Assembly (NCBI GenBank): GCA_029747015.1
Contig: JAKOGI010000579.1
Span: 329,001-393,000, forward strand
Origin: Carnegiea gigantea
Taxonomy: Eukaryota; Streptophyta; Magnoliopsida; Caryophyllales; Cactaceae
DNA length: 64,000 bases
Reading direction: 5' to 3'
Shown: one piece after another, positions 1 to 10,599 of the stretch
Position numbering within the stretch: position 1 is the first letter of the stretch
Layout: each line of letters starts with the position of its first letter
Made by a program: the position numbers and the translations under genes
Notes under the pieces: model-generated
What the model was told of the DNA's origin: nothing
Databases searched by the model: none
What the model saw: the letters and a program-made list of their open reading frames with translations, nothing else

Positions 1-965
1 AGAGTTGTGAGATATGAGATATCTCGAAAATTATATTACTAAATGTAGTTAATAATATTATAAAATTGGGCATAATGAAATCAATCTTGGTATGTTTAAT
101 GACAAGTTATCATATCTGATCAATTTCATAATCAATGAAATATACATTACATGACTTGAAAAAGAGGATGTCATTGATACCCTTGGTACAAGAATCTCTT
201 ATTCAGGAAAAATGATAAATGATCAATATCTTGATCTCCAAAAGGAAAAGAACATGAACAAACAATTTCTAGCCTGTTAGGTTTAGGAAATGAACCTCAG
301 AAGAGAAGAAAACAAAAATTTTACAGGAAAAAGAGCTATAAAAAAAAGGCAAAGGGGAGAGAATATAAAAGAAAGTATTGTAACAAACCAAGCACTAAAA
401 GAAAAATATTTTTTAGAAAAGTCACTTATTGTCCTACAAAGAAAAACAATTATAAGTGTTGGACATAAGAAAAACAATTATAAGTGTTAGACATGCGGAG
501 AAGTAGGACATCATGCAAATGAATGAAAGAATATGAAGAATAACAAGCTTATTGAAACATTGGGTATTCTAGATTATTTTAAACTTAGTGAGGAAGAAGT
601 ACTAGACCTAGTCTAGAAAAATAACAAGGGAATTATTAAGATTGTACTGGAGGATGAATATGAAAAAAGTGATTATGAAGAAGGTAGTAACATAATACAA
701 GGTATGTTAATGTTAGAAATGTACAAGTTCAAATTACTCCATTACAATATTATGAAAAAGATATTAACCTTTATGCTTTGCTTTGTGATATTAGACATAC
801 CAAATTTAATAACGAAATTATCATGGATGTCAAGATGAATTTGTATAATTGCTCAACAGGATTCAATTGCCGATTTGGACATCGTGTAAGCTTAAAATAT
901 GAATTTGCCCAAAAATTGCTATCCCTTTAGATAAAAATAGTTGGGATGGATATGAAAAGAGGCGG
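1..965 (+). pseudogene. Pararetrovirus coat-protein tail, zinc knuckle and movement-protein core (copy 1)
   Basis: Bases 1-440 match the C-terminal part of the coat region of the other two copies. A CCHC zinc knuckle lies at 485-526, but its last Cys codon is TGA and a TAG follows the first Cys. A 21-bp segment is duplicated just before it (about 446-491). An acidic stretch follows (540-690). From about 700 the sequence jumps into the core of a 30K-superfamily movement protein, recognisable by the spacing of Gly, the LCDIRHTKF-like block and the downstream SLK motif. The missing piece is a deletion relative to copies 2 and 3. This cannot encode a functional protein. Confidence 0.75.
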
Positions 966-1345
966 ATATGATAAAGTCCAATCGGCATGAGATAAAGATT
1001 GATAGGTCATTAATATCTAGCTTTATGACTCCCACAAAAAGCCATAAGAAAAATGTAATAAAAATTGATGAGAAAAGAAAAATTACCATTAAACTCCAAT
1101 TATTAAGAAGCATGAGTGCAATATCAGAATGGAAAGAAGGATCTTGGATAGTTAAAGAAAAGCTTAAAGAAGACAAAACAATTAGTATGACCAGTAAAAT
1201 GAGTAGAATGAGTTTTGAACCTACAAGACACGGTGTAGACCAAAGTATGAATCTCAATAGAAAAGTCATTGGGTACAAAAAGAAAACTGTTAGTAAGTTA
1301 ATCTATGCAAATGAATTAGTCAACAATAGAAATATGGTATGAAGT
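965..1345 (+). pseudogene. Basic linker between movement-protein core and protease (copy 1)
   Basis: A 124-codon open stretch (968-1342) rich in Lys, Arg and Ser connects the movement region to the protease. The same Lys/Ser-rich, negatively regulated-looking linker is present in copy 3 at the start of the open frame 49447-50058. No domain is recognised. Its conservation between copies suggests it belongs to the viral polyprotein and is not noise. Confidence 0.5.
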
Positions 1346-3200
1346 TACGAATACTAATCCTAATTGCGTTTATATCCCAATAATTGTATGTTTAGAGGAA
1401 TATATTAGACATGAATTGTGTGTCTATATCAATAGTGGTTGTTTGTCTGTTTTGGAAGAATATCTCTGTTTCCAGAATTTATGTGGAAAAAAATAAAGAA
1501 GCCTTTACAAGTGAGAATAGAAGATAATAGCATAATGAGCAACAATGAAGCCATAGGAGGGTTATCCATGATATGACTATTGAAAATAATTTTCAAAGAC
1601 TATATTCTCCATGTACACAAGCCATAAACCACATCATATTTACTATAAATGGTCACTCGGTCCCTATTGATAACTTAAATAAAGTGTACACTTATCAAAA
1701 GATTAAGTTTACACATAACCAGTGTGGTCAGAAGCTAATCGCCGCACAACATAAGGTAGTACTAACAATCTCACTAGTAGAGTTATCTAGTAGAAAGCAT
1801 ATTGTTGAACAACAAGAGCAATTATGCAAAGAAATCTATTCTAATAATCCTATTAAATTTTGGAGTCAGGATAAGACATTTACAAAGATTACTTTGTTAA
1901 ATCCCACAATATTATCCGAGTGAAATAGATGGTGTATACACACCAAGTTATCCAAGAATTTGATAAGGAAATCAAAGAACTTCTAGACAAATACTTAATG
2001 AGGAGTGGTAAAAATTCTCACACTAGTCCCGTTCATGGTGAGAAATCATAGTGAAGAAGAAAAGCAAGGATGGCAATCAATTATAAAAAGTTTAATGATA
2101 ATATTATCTTTGATGGTTATTATATTCCTAACAAAATAGTTTTTTACAATAGAATTCTAGGAGCCTCTTGATTTTCAGCAATGGATTGTAAAAAGGATAT
2201 TGGCAGATAAAATGGATGAAGAAAACACTCATTTGACTGCTTATAGTACCCCTCAAGGACATTATGAGTAGATAGTAATGCTATGTGGTCTGAAAAATGC
2301 ACCTCAAATATTCCAAAGAAGAATGGATAACATCTTCAAAAATCTTAATTACTATTGTCTAGTTTACATTGGTGATATTCTTATCTTTTCCAAGATCATA
2401 GAACAATACAAAGATGATGTTCTTGCTGTCACCCAAAGATGTATTAATCATGGTATTATCCTTGGCAAGAAAAAGTACATTTATGCTGAATAAGAAGCCA
2501 AGTTTTTAGATCTAAAGATAAAAGTTGGACAAATCATGCTACAAAAGTATATTTTAGGGGGGAAAAAAAGAGGAAGTTTTCCTGAGAAGATTGAAGATAG
2601 AAAGCAATTAGAAAGGTTTCTTGGACATGTTACTTATGCTTCAGGTTTATTAAAGATCTAGTAAATTGAGAAAACTATTGTAGTAGAAACTCAAGAAAGA
2701 AGTTAGTTGGGCATATATCCACAGTGAGTCAAAGATTGCTTAAAACTTCAAAAAGATGTGTAACAATCTTCCTGCTCTTAATTTACCTCATGAAGGAGTT
2801 GATTTAATTGTAGAGACAGGTGCCAATAATGAATACTAGAGTGCAGTATTGAAAATAAAAAAATAAGAAAATTAAAACTCTGCAAATATTGTAGTGGAAG
2901 TTTTAGTAAAGTAAAATACAACTATCCTACGATGCACAAAAAAATCCTTGTAGTTATAAGAGGAATTGAAAAATCTTAATCTTTTTGCCCCCAAAACCTT
3001 TTCTACTTGAACTGATTACAAAAGAATACTTAATTTTGTGAAAAGCATTTATCAAATATTCAAGGCAAGGGCGACTCTTATGTTAGTAATTATGCCTTAA
3101 CTAGTTTTCTTTCTTTGTTGACCATATACAAGGGTCGAAGAATTCTCTGGCAGATAGTTTAACTCATGAACTCACCAATTGTGATCATCATAGCAAAACT
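1345..3200 (+). pseudogene. Pararetrovirus protease, reverse transcriptase and RNase H remnants (copy 1)
   Basis: The aspartic protease is near 1400-1560. Its catalytic triplet reads Asn-Ser-Gly (Asn codon 1431-1433) where copies 2 and 3 have Asp-Ser-Gly. The reverse transcriptase spans about 1940-2560, including the PQGHYE block and the YIDD box. Here the first Asp of that box is Gly (2371-2373). The longest open piece is 2278-2493. RNase H-like sequence with the tether follows to about 3200. The protein would have cut the polyprotein and copied pregenomic RNA into DNA, but stops, frameshifts and both catalytic changes make this copy inactive. Confidence 0.82.
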
Positions 3201-3579
3201 CCCGTCAAAAACGGAGAAAATCTAAAATGAAATGTCATTACTGCTGGAACGGGTTTCTTCTTCAGTAGATCCTTATGGATATTTTAGAATTTCATACAAA
3301 AAGCAGATTACACTTTGGTTTGTTGTCTTCTGCATATCTAATAGTATAGAGATTCAACCTTTTAGAGTTACAAATGAATTACCTATGGTGTTCTTATGAT
3401 ACCGGAGAAACATAAGTTTCTATATCCAAGAAAAATGATTTAACAACTGGTATGTAGCCTACATCGACTACTACCACAATTATTCTTATGATATTTGGGA
3501 GTCATAGAGTACAACAATTTTCTTTCCTGATAGATTTAGAGTTGGTGGTGTTAGATAGCAAATTCAATCTCTCTAGATA

Positions 3580-4265
3580 ATCCCATCATGAAAACCTAGG
3601 AATATGGAATGATAGCTTACCTTATAAAAATTCCAGATCTAAAGTACCCATTCTTTTCAAGTCTAAACACTGTATGTTTAAAAGGATTCATTGGATTCTC
3701 ACATCTCTTGATGGTGCAACAAAAATTTCATATAATAGAAGTCTGTACTTTGAGGTACATTACACAGTAATTGAGTATGAAAATGCAAAGGCGAAACCAT
3801 CCCATTATCTTGTTCAACTAATTGATTTAGAATATCCCAATGATCAATGACAAGAATGGTTTCCAAAACGGCAAGAAGCAGTTAGTGATCCTACCTTAGC
3901 AAAGGTCATTGATTTTTATAATATTTATGATCAAATGCGGGCATTTATTGAACGAGGAGAAACTCTACTGAATTGTCGGAATACTACTTTCATTTATTAT
4001 AATGAGTTCAGAAAAACATGAATGTATAAGGAGCTACTTTAAAAGATGCCTTTGATTATCTCTTTGATGTTGGAGCTTGAACATTATTATCGAAAAAAGG
4101 AAAGAAATATCTACATGAATTATTTTAAAAATAGGATCCACTGCATCTTCAACTTGATGAAGATTTTGATGACTATCTGGATAATAACGGACTAAAAGAC
4201 ATTATTGAACATGAAGGCATGTAGAACCACAATATGGATGACTAGTCTTGCTAGCATTAAGTACT
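3580..4265 (+). pseudogene. Conserved C-terminal domain of unknown function downstream of RNase H (copy 1)
   Basis: This region is colinear with 9560-10460 and 46900-47980 (both minus). Shared landmarks are an RIHW-LTS block, an FEVY block, an EW-P-R-E block and an Asp/Glu-rich tail. I cannot assign it to a known Caulimoviridae protein and see no transactivator/viroplasmin motif. Frameshifts and stops break it here. It may be the end of the polyprotein or a separate downstream ORF. Confidence 0.6.
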
Positions 4266-4359
4266 CTGAAAAGTTGTTGCACCATTACGTATTATCTTAT
4301 CAAGTGTCAAGTTATTAAAATAATGTAGCTTACTGTAGTTATGTAAGAGTAGCTGCAGT

Positions 4360-4863
4360 TAGGGCTAGCAAAAATACGGGCTTGGGTTGATTCGGGTCTG
4401 AACAAATCGGACGTTTGAACAAAAATTTCATACTCGAACCCTACTCGGATTATAAATTGGACAGTCTGACCAGAGCCGAACTCGAACCTGGATCTGAAGT
4501 TCGACGTCTGGACCCAATTGTTCGAATATCTGAATTTATGATATGATTTTTGGACATTCTGATAAAATATATGACCGAACCCAAGCCCGATTTTTCAATA
4601 TCCAAACCCAATTGTCTGAAACTATTTTTATAAAACTTTCTAGAGAATTTGTTTTAAAATTTTACATAAACCTAATTGTCCGATGCTTAAATCCAATTAT
4701 CCGAATTTGTCCGAAGCTGAAATAATTTAAAATTTTGGGCAACCTGAACCCGAATGCCCAAAGTTGAACCCAACCTTGATTTAAATTTGGATTGTGACAG
4801 TACCCGATTTTTCGGGTCGGACAAATTTGGATAATTAGGTTGGATGAATTTTTTCCAGCCCTA
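4360..4863. mobile_element. Non-autonomous hAT element 1 (504 bp)
   Basis: The ends are inverted repeats (TAGGGCTAGCAAAAAT at the left, TAGGGCTGGAAAAAAT as the complement of the right end). The flanks are an 8-bp duplication, GCTGCAGT at 4352-4359 and GCTGTAGT at 4864-4871, seven of eight matching. An 8-bp duplication with TAGGG termini is diagnostic for hAT. The interior is rich in GAACCC/CGGGT-type words and holds no transposase, so it needed one in trans. It sits in the downstream flank of pararetrovirus copy 1 and is therefore younger than that copy. Confidence 0.88.
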
Positions 4864-4914
4864 GCTGTAGTCATGTGAAATTATAGCGGATGCACTATAG
4901 CCATTAGGGCGTCC

Positions 4915-5110
4915 TAGGTAGTCCATCTCCTCTCTAAAAGGGGAGGCTGACTGCTGAGAAGGGATATGATCAAAAGGGAAGTTGGGTATCTTCATTTCTC
5001 CATAAGCAAGCATCTCCGATGATCTTAGTAGCTTAAGTCCCTCTTCAATCTTTCCATTGTAATATTTTCAATTTTAAGCTTTCAATAAAAGAAGTTTCCT
5101 AGTAGAGAAC
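4915..5110 (+). promoter_or_regulatory. Pararetrovirus promoter and poly(A) region (copy 1)
   Basis: A degraded TATA-like element is at 4931-4940, where copies 2 and 3 have a clear TATAAA. An AATAAA signal lies at 5094-5099, about 160 bases downstream. A promoter followed within 200 bases by a poly(A) signal is the usual arrangement for the terminally redundant pregenomic RNA of Caulimoviridae. Confidence 0.6.
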
Positions 5111-5464
5111 ATTATTCAATCGAACCTTATTTTCTAAATATTATAACTTCTTGATTGAAGTCTCACTATCCTTTACATTATAAAACTTGATTGGCAAATA
5201 TGGTTTGAGGTATGAAATGAAATAGATATGTGCTATGACTTATCCAAGGGAGATGTGGTTGAGATTAGCAAGCTCTGTAAACTAGAAGGTAGAGGAATGT
5301 AGGGTCCAACGCCGACTAAGTTCAAGTAACAGTCAAAACTTTGCAATTAAGCTTTGTTGTTTTGGTAAACATGATGCACCTATAATGATAGCAAATATAA
5401 TATTTATAATATAAATAGTGGATTGTGATAACTACTACTAGTAAAGTTATTAAAAGAAGTTAAA

Positions 5465-5695
5465 TCATTTTAAAAAAACATATTTCCCAAAAAAAGCCCA
5501 AAAATAGCAAAATTACCAACAGTACCCTATTTGGCCCAAGATTGAAAATTTTGAAAGTTTTCAAGCTAAAATAATTATGAAGGTCCTAAGAATCTGTTGT
5601 CTAAAAACATAAGGTAGCCAGTGTTATTTTGAAAAAGTCAGGGGCCTAACAGTAGTTGTCCTGAAACTCAGGGTACCTGAGAGTCATTTTTTGAT
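5465..5695 (+). repeat. Quasi-periodic ~30-bp repeats at the end of pararetrovirus copy 1
   Basis: From about 5600 the text repeats a loose unit of roughly 32 bases, each with a GGTAGCC, GGGGCC or GGGTACC centre between A/T-rich arms. Comparable but different arrays lie beside copies 2 and 3. They may be the diverged viral leader or a host repeat used as the integration site. Confidence 0.5.
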
Positions 5696-7240
5696 GTTCT
5701 TTACCAACATCAATGGGCAGCCTGAAGGGTTTTTCCATGGTAAAGAAGATTATGGCAAAGGGAAACCCTCTTTCTGTCTACTTATTTGTGATTTGCATGG
5801 AGATATTGAGTAGAGTGCTACATAAAGTGTTTACCCTAAATGTGGCAAACTCTTAGTTACTTGATCTTTGCTGATGACATACTAGTGGCTATGAGGGGTG
5901 ATAGGAAGTTTTTTATAGCTATTGCGTGTGCTTTATAAAAGTTGGGTGATATGTTTGGTTTAAGGATTAACCCTAATAAGCCCTGTGTGCACTTTGGTGT
6001 GGTGTCCTATAATTTTTTGCAGTAGATTATTGAGGAATCCAGTTTTGTTATTGGTGACTTGCTTGTAAGGTATCTTGGACTGCCTCTTTCATCCTTTAGA
6101 GTTACCAATAGGATGTGTCACTCTTTGTTGAGCAAGATTCTTGGAAGAATACAACATCGGTCTACAAGATTGATATCCTTTGCTGCCAGGAAGCAACGTA
6201 TTGATGTTGTGCTTTTCAGTCTGCAGGTCTTTGAGTGCTCCACCTTGCCTAAATGATTCTGGTTCTACCGATAGGAATTTATATGGTATGGTTCTAAAAA
6301 TAAGACTCGGATGACATTGGCGAATGAGAGGCAATGAGCAAGGATGGTGGGATAAATTCTGCGAAAATTTTCAGTTGCAACAAGAGTGTGTGTTTGAAAC
6401 TGTTATGGAAAATACATTATGGGCATGGTTCCTTATGGATGAAGTAGGTGCAAACTTATTATAGAAAACACCATCACATTTGGCTTGTTCTTCCTATGCG
6501 TAGCTCCTCATAGAATTGGAGGCAATTGATACATATTCTGGATACATGGTTGAATATGAAAGGCAGCACAGCATCAGCAGTAGTTACTTTACAGTCCTGC
6601 AATGTGGCTGGTGAGTTAAAAATGGGGAAATTTTACCAAATTTACCATGGGAAGCTATTTGGGATTCGATTGTGCTGGCCCGATTTTCCTTTTGAAAATC
6701 CACTATATGAGATTCTATTATGTTGTTCGGATTTTCCTTTGTACTTGGCTTGCCATGTAGCAAAAGTTATTAACTGGTGGTATATCAGTTGGGCTATTCT
6801 ACATCCAAAAGGAGGCATGTTGTTTTTGCCAATTAAGGGAGAATCATAGGCATTTTTTTTTTTCTAGTGTGATCTTTCACCTAAGCTATGGGTGAGTTGT
6901 TTGACTGGCTACATATTCAGCCTAGGTCGTATCTTCAAAAGGAGGCTAGCTAGTTTACAAGGAAAATCAAGGGGAAAACTATTACAGCAAAACCTGCTTG
7001 GGTCACGTTGTGTGCTACAGTGTATGAATTATGGAAGGAGAGGAACTTTAGAAAGTTTCAAAACAAGCATTAGAAGGTTATGTAAGGGTCAAGCATATTC
7101 AATTGGTGGCTTGCATTAGACTCAGGAAAATTATTTGATGATGTTACTTTGGAGCAGCTATGCACATAGTGGTGAAGGCCTCCTTGTCTTGGCCTTCTAG
7201 CTTGTATTAAATTTCTCTGGAATGGAACAAGCTAGAATAC
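5696..7240 (+). pseudogene. LINE (L1-type) reverse transcriptase and zf-RVT remnant, 5'-truncated
   Basis: The sequence starts inside the reverse transcriptase. It reads through a GNPLSVYLFV block (about 5760) and the catalytic FADD box (LIFADDILV at 5861-5887). The LVRYLGLPL block follows near 6063, then the RTRLISFAARKQ-type region of the plant L1 C-terminus. A zinc-binding zf-RVT-like tail with CDLSPKLW and a WKER-type end lies around 6870-7060. Frameshifts and stops occur throughout. The 5' break abuts the quasi-periodic flank of the virus copy, as expected for 5' truncation. A hairpin with 11-base arms (7195-7205 and 7227-7237) lies at the 3' end. It would have copied its RNA by target-primed reverse transcription. 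Confidence 0.85.
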
Positions 7241-8580
7241 CTAATTCACTTTTCTCTAAAAAAATAATTATTTCAAATTTTTGTGCACAAGAATTTTGAG
7301 AAAAAAATAGTAAATTAATTGTATAGTTGAACAGATTACTCAAAAAAAGGAAGAACATAAAAACAGAAGCCCTTTTTTTCTTAAACCAACTAGTTTCTAA
7401 TTCAACAAAAAAGGAAAGAAAAATGATAATATCAATGCAGAAGCCTAACCTTTTCAATAACAAGAAGAAAAGATAAGAGAAACTGAGATTTTTTTTTTTA
7501 ATTAAAAAAAAATCAACGCCAATGGTTCACTAGGACTTGAACACGTTGATTTGTTGATCACCTAGTTCCATACAAAATGATTACAACAAATTAGCATATT
7601 ACGCGTAAAGAGCCTGCTTTGTTCTACATATTGTAGTAGCCAACTGACCAAAGACCTACATAGCATGGTAAGTCCAGGATTATTATATAACTACTGTAAA
7701 TTTGATCGTCTTGAAACATAGGTAAAATTTTATTATAGGCCCTGACCGGAGGTGTTCTACAGGCTAAGAAATTGTGAGATTCACATGTGTGCCATCTGCA
7801 ACTGCTACTGTAGAAAAAGTAGCAACCTTCCATACTAAAAAATCCTTCTAAGCACACATATATATGAGGCAACAGTTGGTTGCCATGCTTATATTAACCG
7901 TAGTAAGGGAAATAGTGGGAAAATATTCCTCACACTTATCAAGTGCGGCACGAACCATTTTGCCGCGCTCATAGATATGGTGAAAGAGTTATCCTTCTAC
8001 TCTTTGTCAAGCGCGACGTAATTGCCTACAGGTCTAAGTGTAGCAAGGGACACTATCTTCCTCGTTTCCAAATGAGTTTGCTATGGCTAGTTGAGTGACA
8101 ACTGTTTATGTTTTCTTAAAAGTATATATAAAATGTTGTGTTTTCATACGCAAATCAACTTATTGGTGGCTGAATGCTTATGACCCTTGAAATTAGTAAA
8201 CCAAAGTTGATTCCTTTTGCTTTCCTATAATAATGCATAAACATATATTAGAAGACATAAACATATATTAGTTACCTATAAAGTATTTCTACGAAATTTG
8301 TAGCAAATCCACATGTTGCTTAATAAAGATATTTTAAAAATTTATTATGTGCATAAAGAATGAAATTACATACACAAAAAAACAGTCAAGCAAATGAACA
8401 TTGATCGATAATTAATATATCAACTACAGTCATACAACATACGTTTCACTACAAGATAACAAATGCATATATAAATGCTTGTTCCAAAAGCTTCCAGCCT
8501 TAGTATGTAGATAATGGTTGCCCAAAACCTACAAGATACCAATAGCAAGACAGTAAGCAACGGATGCACATATTATTATC
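7240..8580. other. AT-rich interval without recognisable gene
   Basis: I see no coding region of any known family on either strand. Short open stretches (for example 7624-7872 minus) lack recognisable motifs. A 20-bp unit containing CATAAACATATATTAG is repeated twice at about 8236-8271. This may be host intergenic DNA or very old repeats. Confidence 0.4.
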
Positions 8581-8589
8581 GAAACAACC

Positions 8590-8712
8590 ACTTTTACTCC
8601 CCTCGACCTTTTTCGAACTAACTTTTTAACCCCTTACCTATTGATAATAATTTTTAGCTACCTTCAGAAACTTGTTTTAGTTTTTTTAACACCCCTCACC
8701 TTTTTCCTTTTA
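8590..8712. repeat. Quasi-periodic ~31-bp repeats, left flank of pararetrovirus copy 2
   Basis: Four units have C-rich centres beginning near 8598, 8630, 8660 and 8692, with spacings of 32, 30 and 32 bases, separated by T-rich arms. The complementary G-rich version lies at 15576-15705 on the other side of copy 2, so the two flanks are inverted relative to each other. Confidence 0.55.
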
Positions 8713-9329
8713 GATAAAAACTCTTAGAAATTGCAGAAAAGGTCTTTGGATTTGGTAAACTTATGCAAATAAGCTCTTTTTAGGAGATATGCTTGTTCTT
8801 AACGATTAAACTCTTATAATGACCTTACTGGTACTAGTTATCACAATCTACTACTTATATCTTATATATTATACTTTTTGTGGTTATAGGCCTATCATAC
8901 TTAGCAAAATAATTAAAACATAATTAGCGAGTCTCAACCATTATCTAAACTTAGTCGACGCTGGACTCTAGCGTTCCTCTAACTCCCAATTTACAGAGAT
9001 TACTAATTTCAATCACACCTTCCTTAGATCAGGCATAGCACAGATCTGTTTCGTTTTCTACCACAGACCATAGTCACTAATCAAGTTTTTTATATTTTTA
9101 AAGGATAGTGGAACTTTAATCAAGAAATTATAATATTTAAAACATATGGTTCAATTGAATAATGCTCCCTACTGGGAAACTTCTTTTACTGAAAGTTTAA
9201 AAGTGGAAATATTACAATAGAAATCTTGAAGATGGATTTAAGCTATGATCATTAAAGATGCTTGCTCATAGAGAAATGGAGAACCCTGACTTCTCTTGTG
9301 CTCAAGAATATTCAAATGACCGTGTCCCT

Positions 9330-9365
9330 TTTTAGCATTTGACCTCTCTTTTTATAGAGGGGATG
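9330..9365 (-). promoter_or_regulatory. Pararetrovirus promoter TATA box (copy 2)
   Basis: On the minus strand CTATAAAAAGAGAGG contains TATAAA at 9351-9356, immediately downstream of the last coding region. The matching poly(A) signal position near 9190 reads AGTAAA and is degenerate here. Copy 3 keeps both signals. Confidence 0.65.
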
Positions 9366-9559
9366 GGGTACTTAAGATGCCCAATTGGCTACAGTATACA
9401 CTAATTTTTCACATGGCTATAATACACACTGACTCTTCACATGACTAGAGCACACACTTTATTTTACAGACCAGACACTTATCAAAATAGTACAGTAATG
9501 AAACAGCCACTTTTCAGAGCTTTTAATGATGATGAGACTAGTTATCATTATTGAGATTC

Positions 9560-10460
9560 TGTATGCCTTCATCTCCAACTATATCATCCAGGCCAACATT
9601 ATCTGGATAATCATCAAAACCTTCGTCTAATTGAAGATGCTCTGGATCCCATTTCTCAAATAACTTAAGAAGATATTTTTTTCTTTTTTTGATAAGAACT
9701 TTCCAGCCCCAACATCGAAGAGATAATCAAAAATGTTTTCTAACACTGCTCCTTCCACCTTCATGTATTCTTTAAACTCATTACCATATGCGAAAGTAGT
9801 GTTCCACAATGCATTAACATTTTTCGTTGCTCAATTAATGCCCAACATTGATGATAAATATTGAAAAATCCAATGGATCTTGCTAAAGCGGGATTAGTAA
9901 CTAATTCCCGTCGTTCAGGTACCCATTCTTGTCGTTGATCATCGAGATCGTCATAATCAACGATCTGAATAAGATAATAAGCTGGTTTGACTTTTTCATT
10001 TTTATATTCGATTAATGCGCTATACACTTCAAAATTTAGACATCTGCTAACTGGAATTTTTGTTGGACCTTCAGGAGATGTAAGAACCCAATGGATTCTT
10101 CGGAACATGCATTGATGATGTTTCGTTAGTTATGAGAAAAATGGGAACTTTGAATTTGGGATTTTTATAAAGTAAAATACCATTCCGTACTCCCAAGCTT
10201 TAATGATAGGGTCTTTTGGAGATATCAAATTTGCTAGAAAACTAACACCATCAACAGCAGATTTGTCAGGAAAGTAGATAATTGTACCCTAAGACTCCCA
10301 GATATCATAGGAATAATGATGATAAAAGTCGATGCAAGCTGCATACCATTCATGGAACCATTTTTCTTGAACATGAGGACTTATTTTTTCCTGAATATGA
10401 TAAGGACATCTGAGGTCATTAACTTATAACTCTAGAAGGGAAAATCTTTGAGCTATTAGG
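9560..10460 (-). pseudogene. Conserved C-terminal domain of unknown function (copy 2)
   Basis: This is the best-preserved stretch of the domain found after RNase H in all three copies. The longest open piece is 9761-10108 (115 codons). It includes the RIHWVLTSPEG block, FEVYSALIEY, the Asp-rich VDYDD block and the ELVTNPALAR block. Upstream pieces near 10160-10450 carry a Trp/Tyr/His-rich segment also seen in copy 3. Position and length fit the tail of a polyprotein or a downstream ORF. I know no family that matches by eye. Confidence 0.6.
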
Positions 10461-10599
10461 TAGGCTTTAGATAGTAGACCAAAATATGATCTACTTTTCA
10501 TATGGAATTCCAGGTTATCAATAAAGACTCTACTATAAGGATAAACCCGTTTTAGTAGGAATGACATTTTATTAAGGATTTCCTCCTTTTCTGGCGGGA

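Larger units (their letters stand above)
1..5465 (+). mobile_element. Endogenous pararetrovirus (Caulimoviridae-like), copy 1, left end outside window
   Basis: This is a decayed integrated copy of a plant DNA pararetrovirus. In order it shows a coat-protein tail, zinc knuckle, movement-protein core, aspartic protease, reverse transcriptase, RNase H and a C-terminal domain, then a promoter/poly(A) region and a leader. It is colinear with the minus-strand copies at 8815-15525 and 46150-52885. Compared with them it lacks about 300 bp just before the movement core (near 700) and about 70 bp after the protease (near 1570). Many stops and frameshifts break it. The right limit is approximate: similarity to the other two copies fades near 5465. 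Integration is presumed to be illegitimate, since this family encodes no integrase and I see no target-site duplication. Confidence 0.88.

Noticed and set aside
7195..7237. Hairpin TTCTAGCTTGT with ACAAGCTAGAA as a terminator
   Set aside because: It lies at the LINE 3' end in a plant genome; a bacterial-type terminator has no meaning here.
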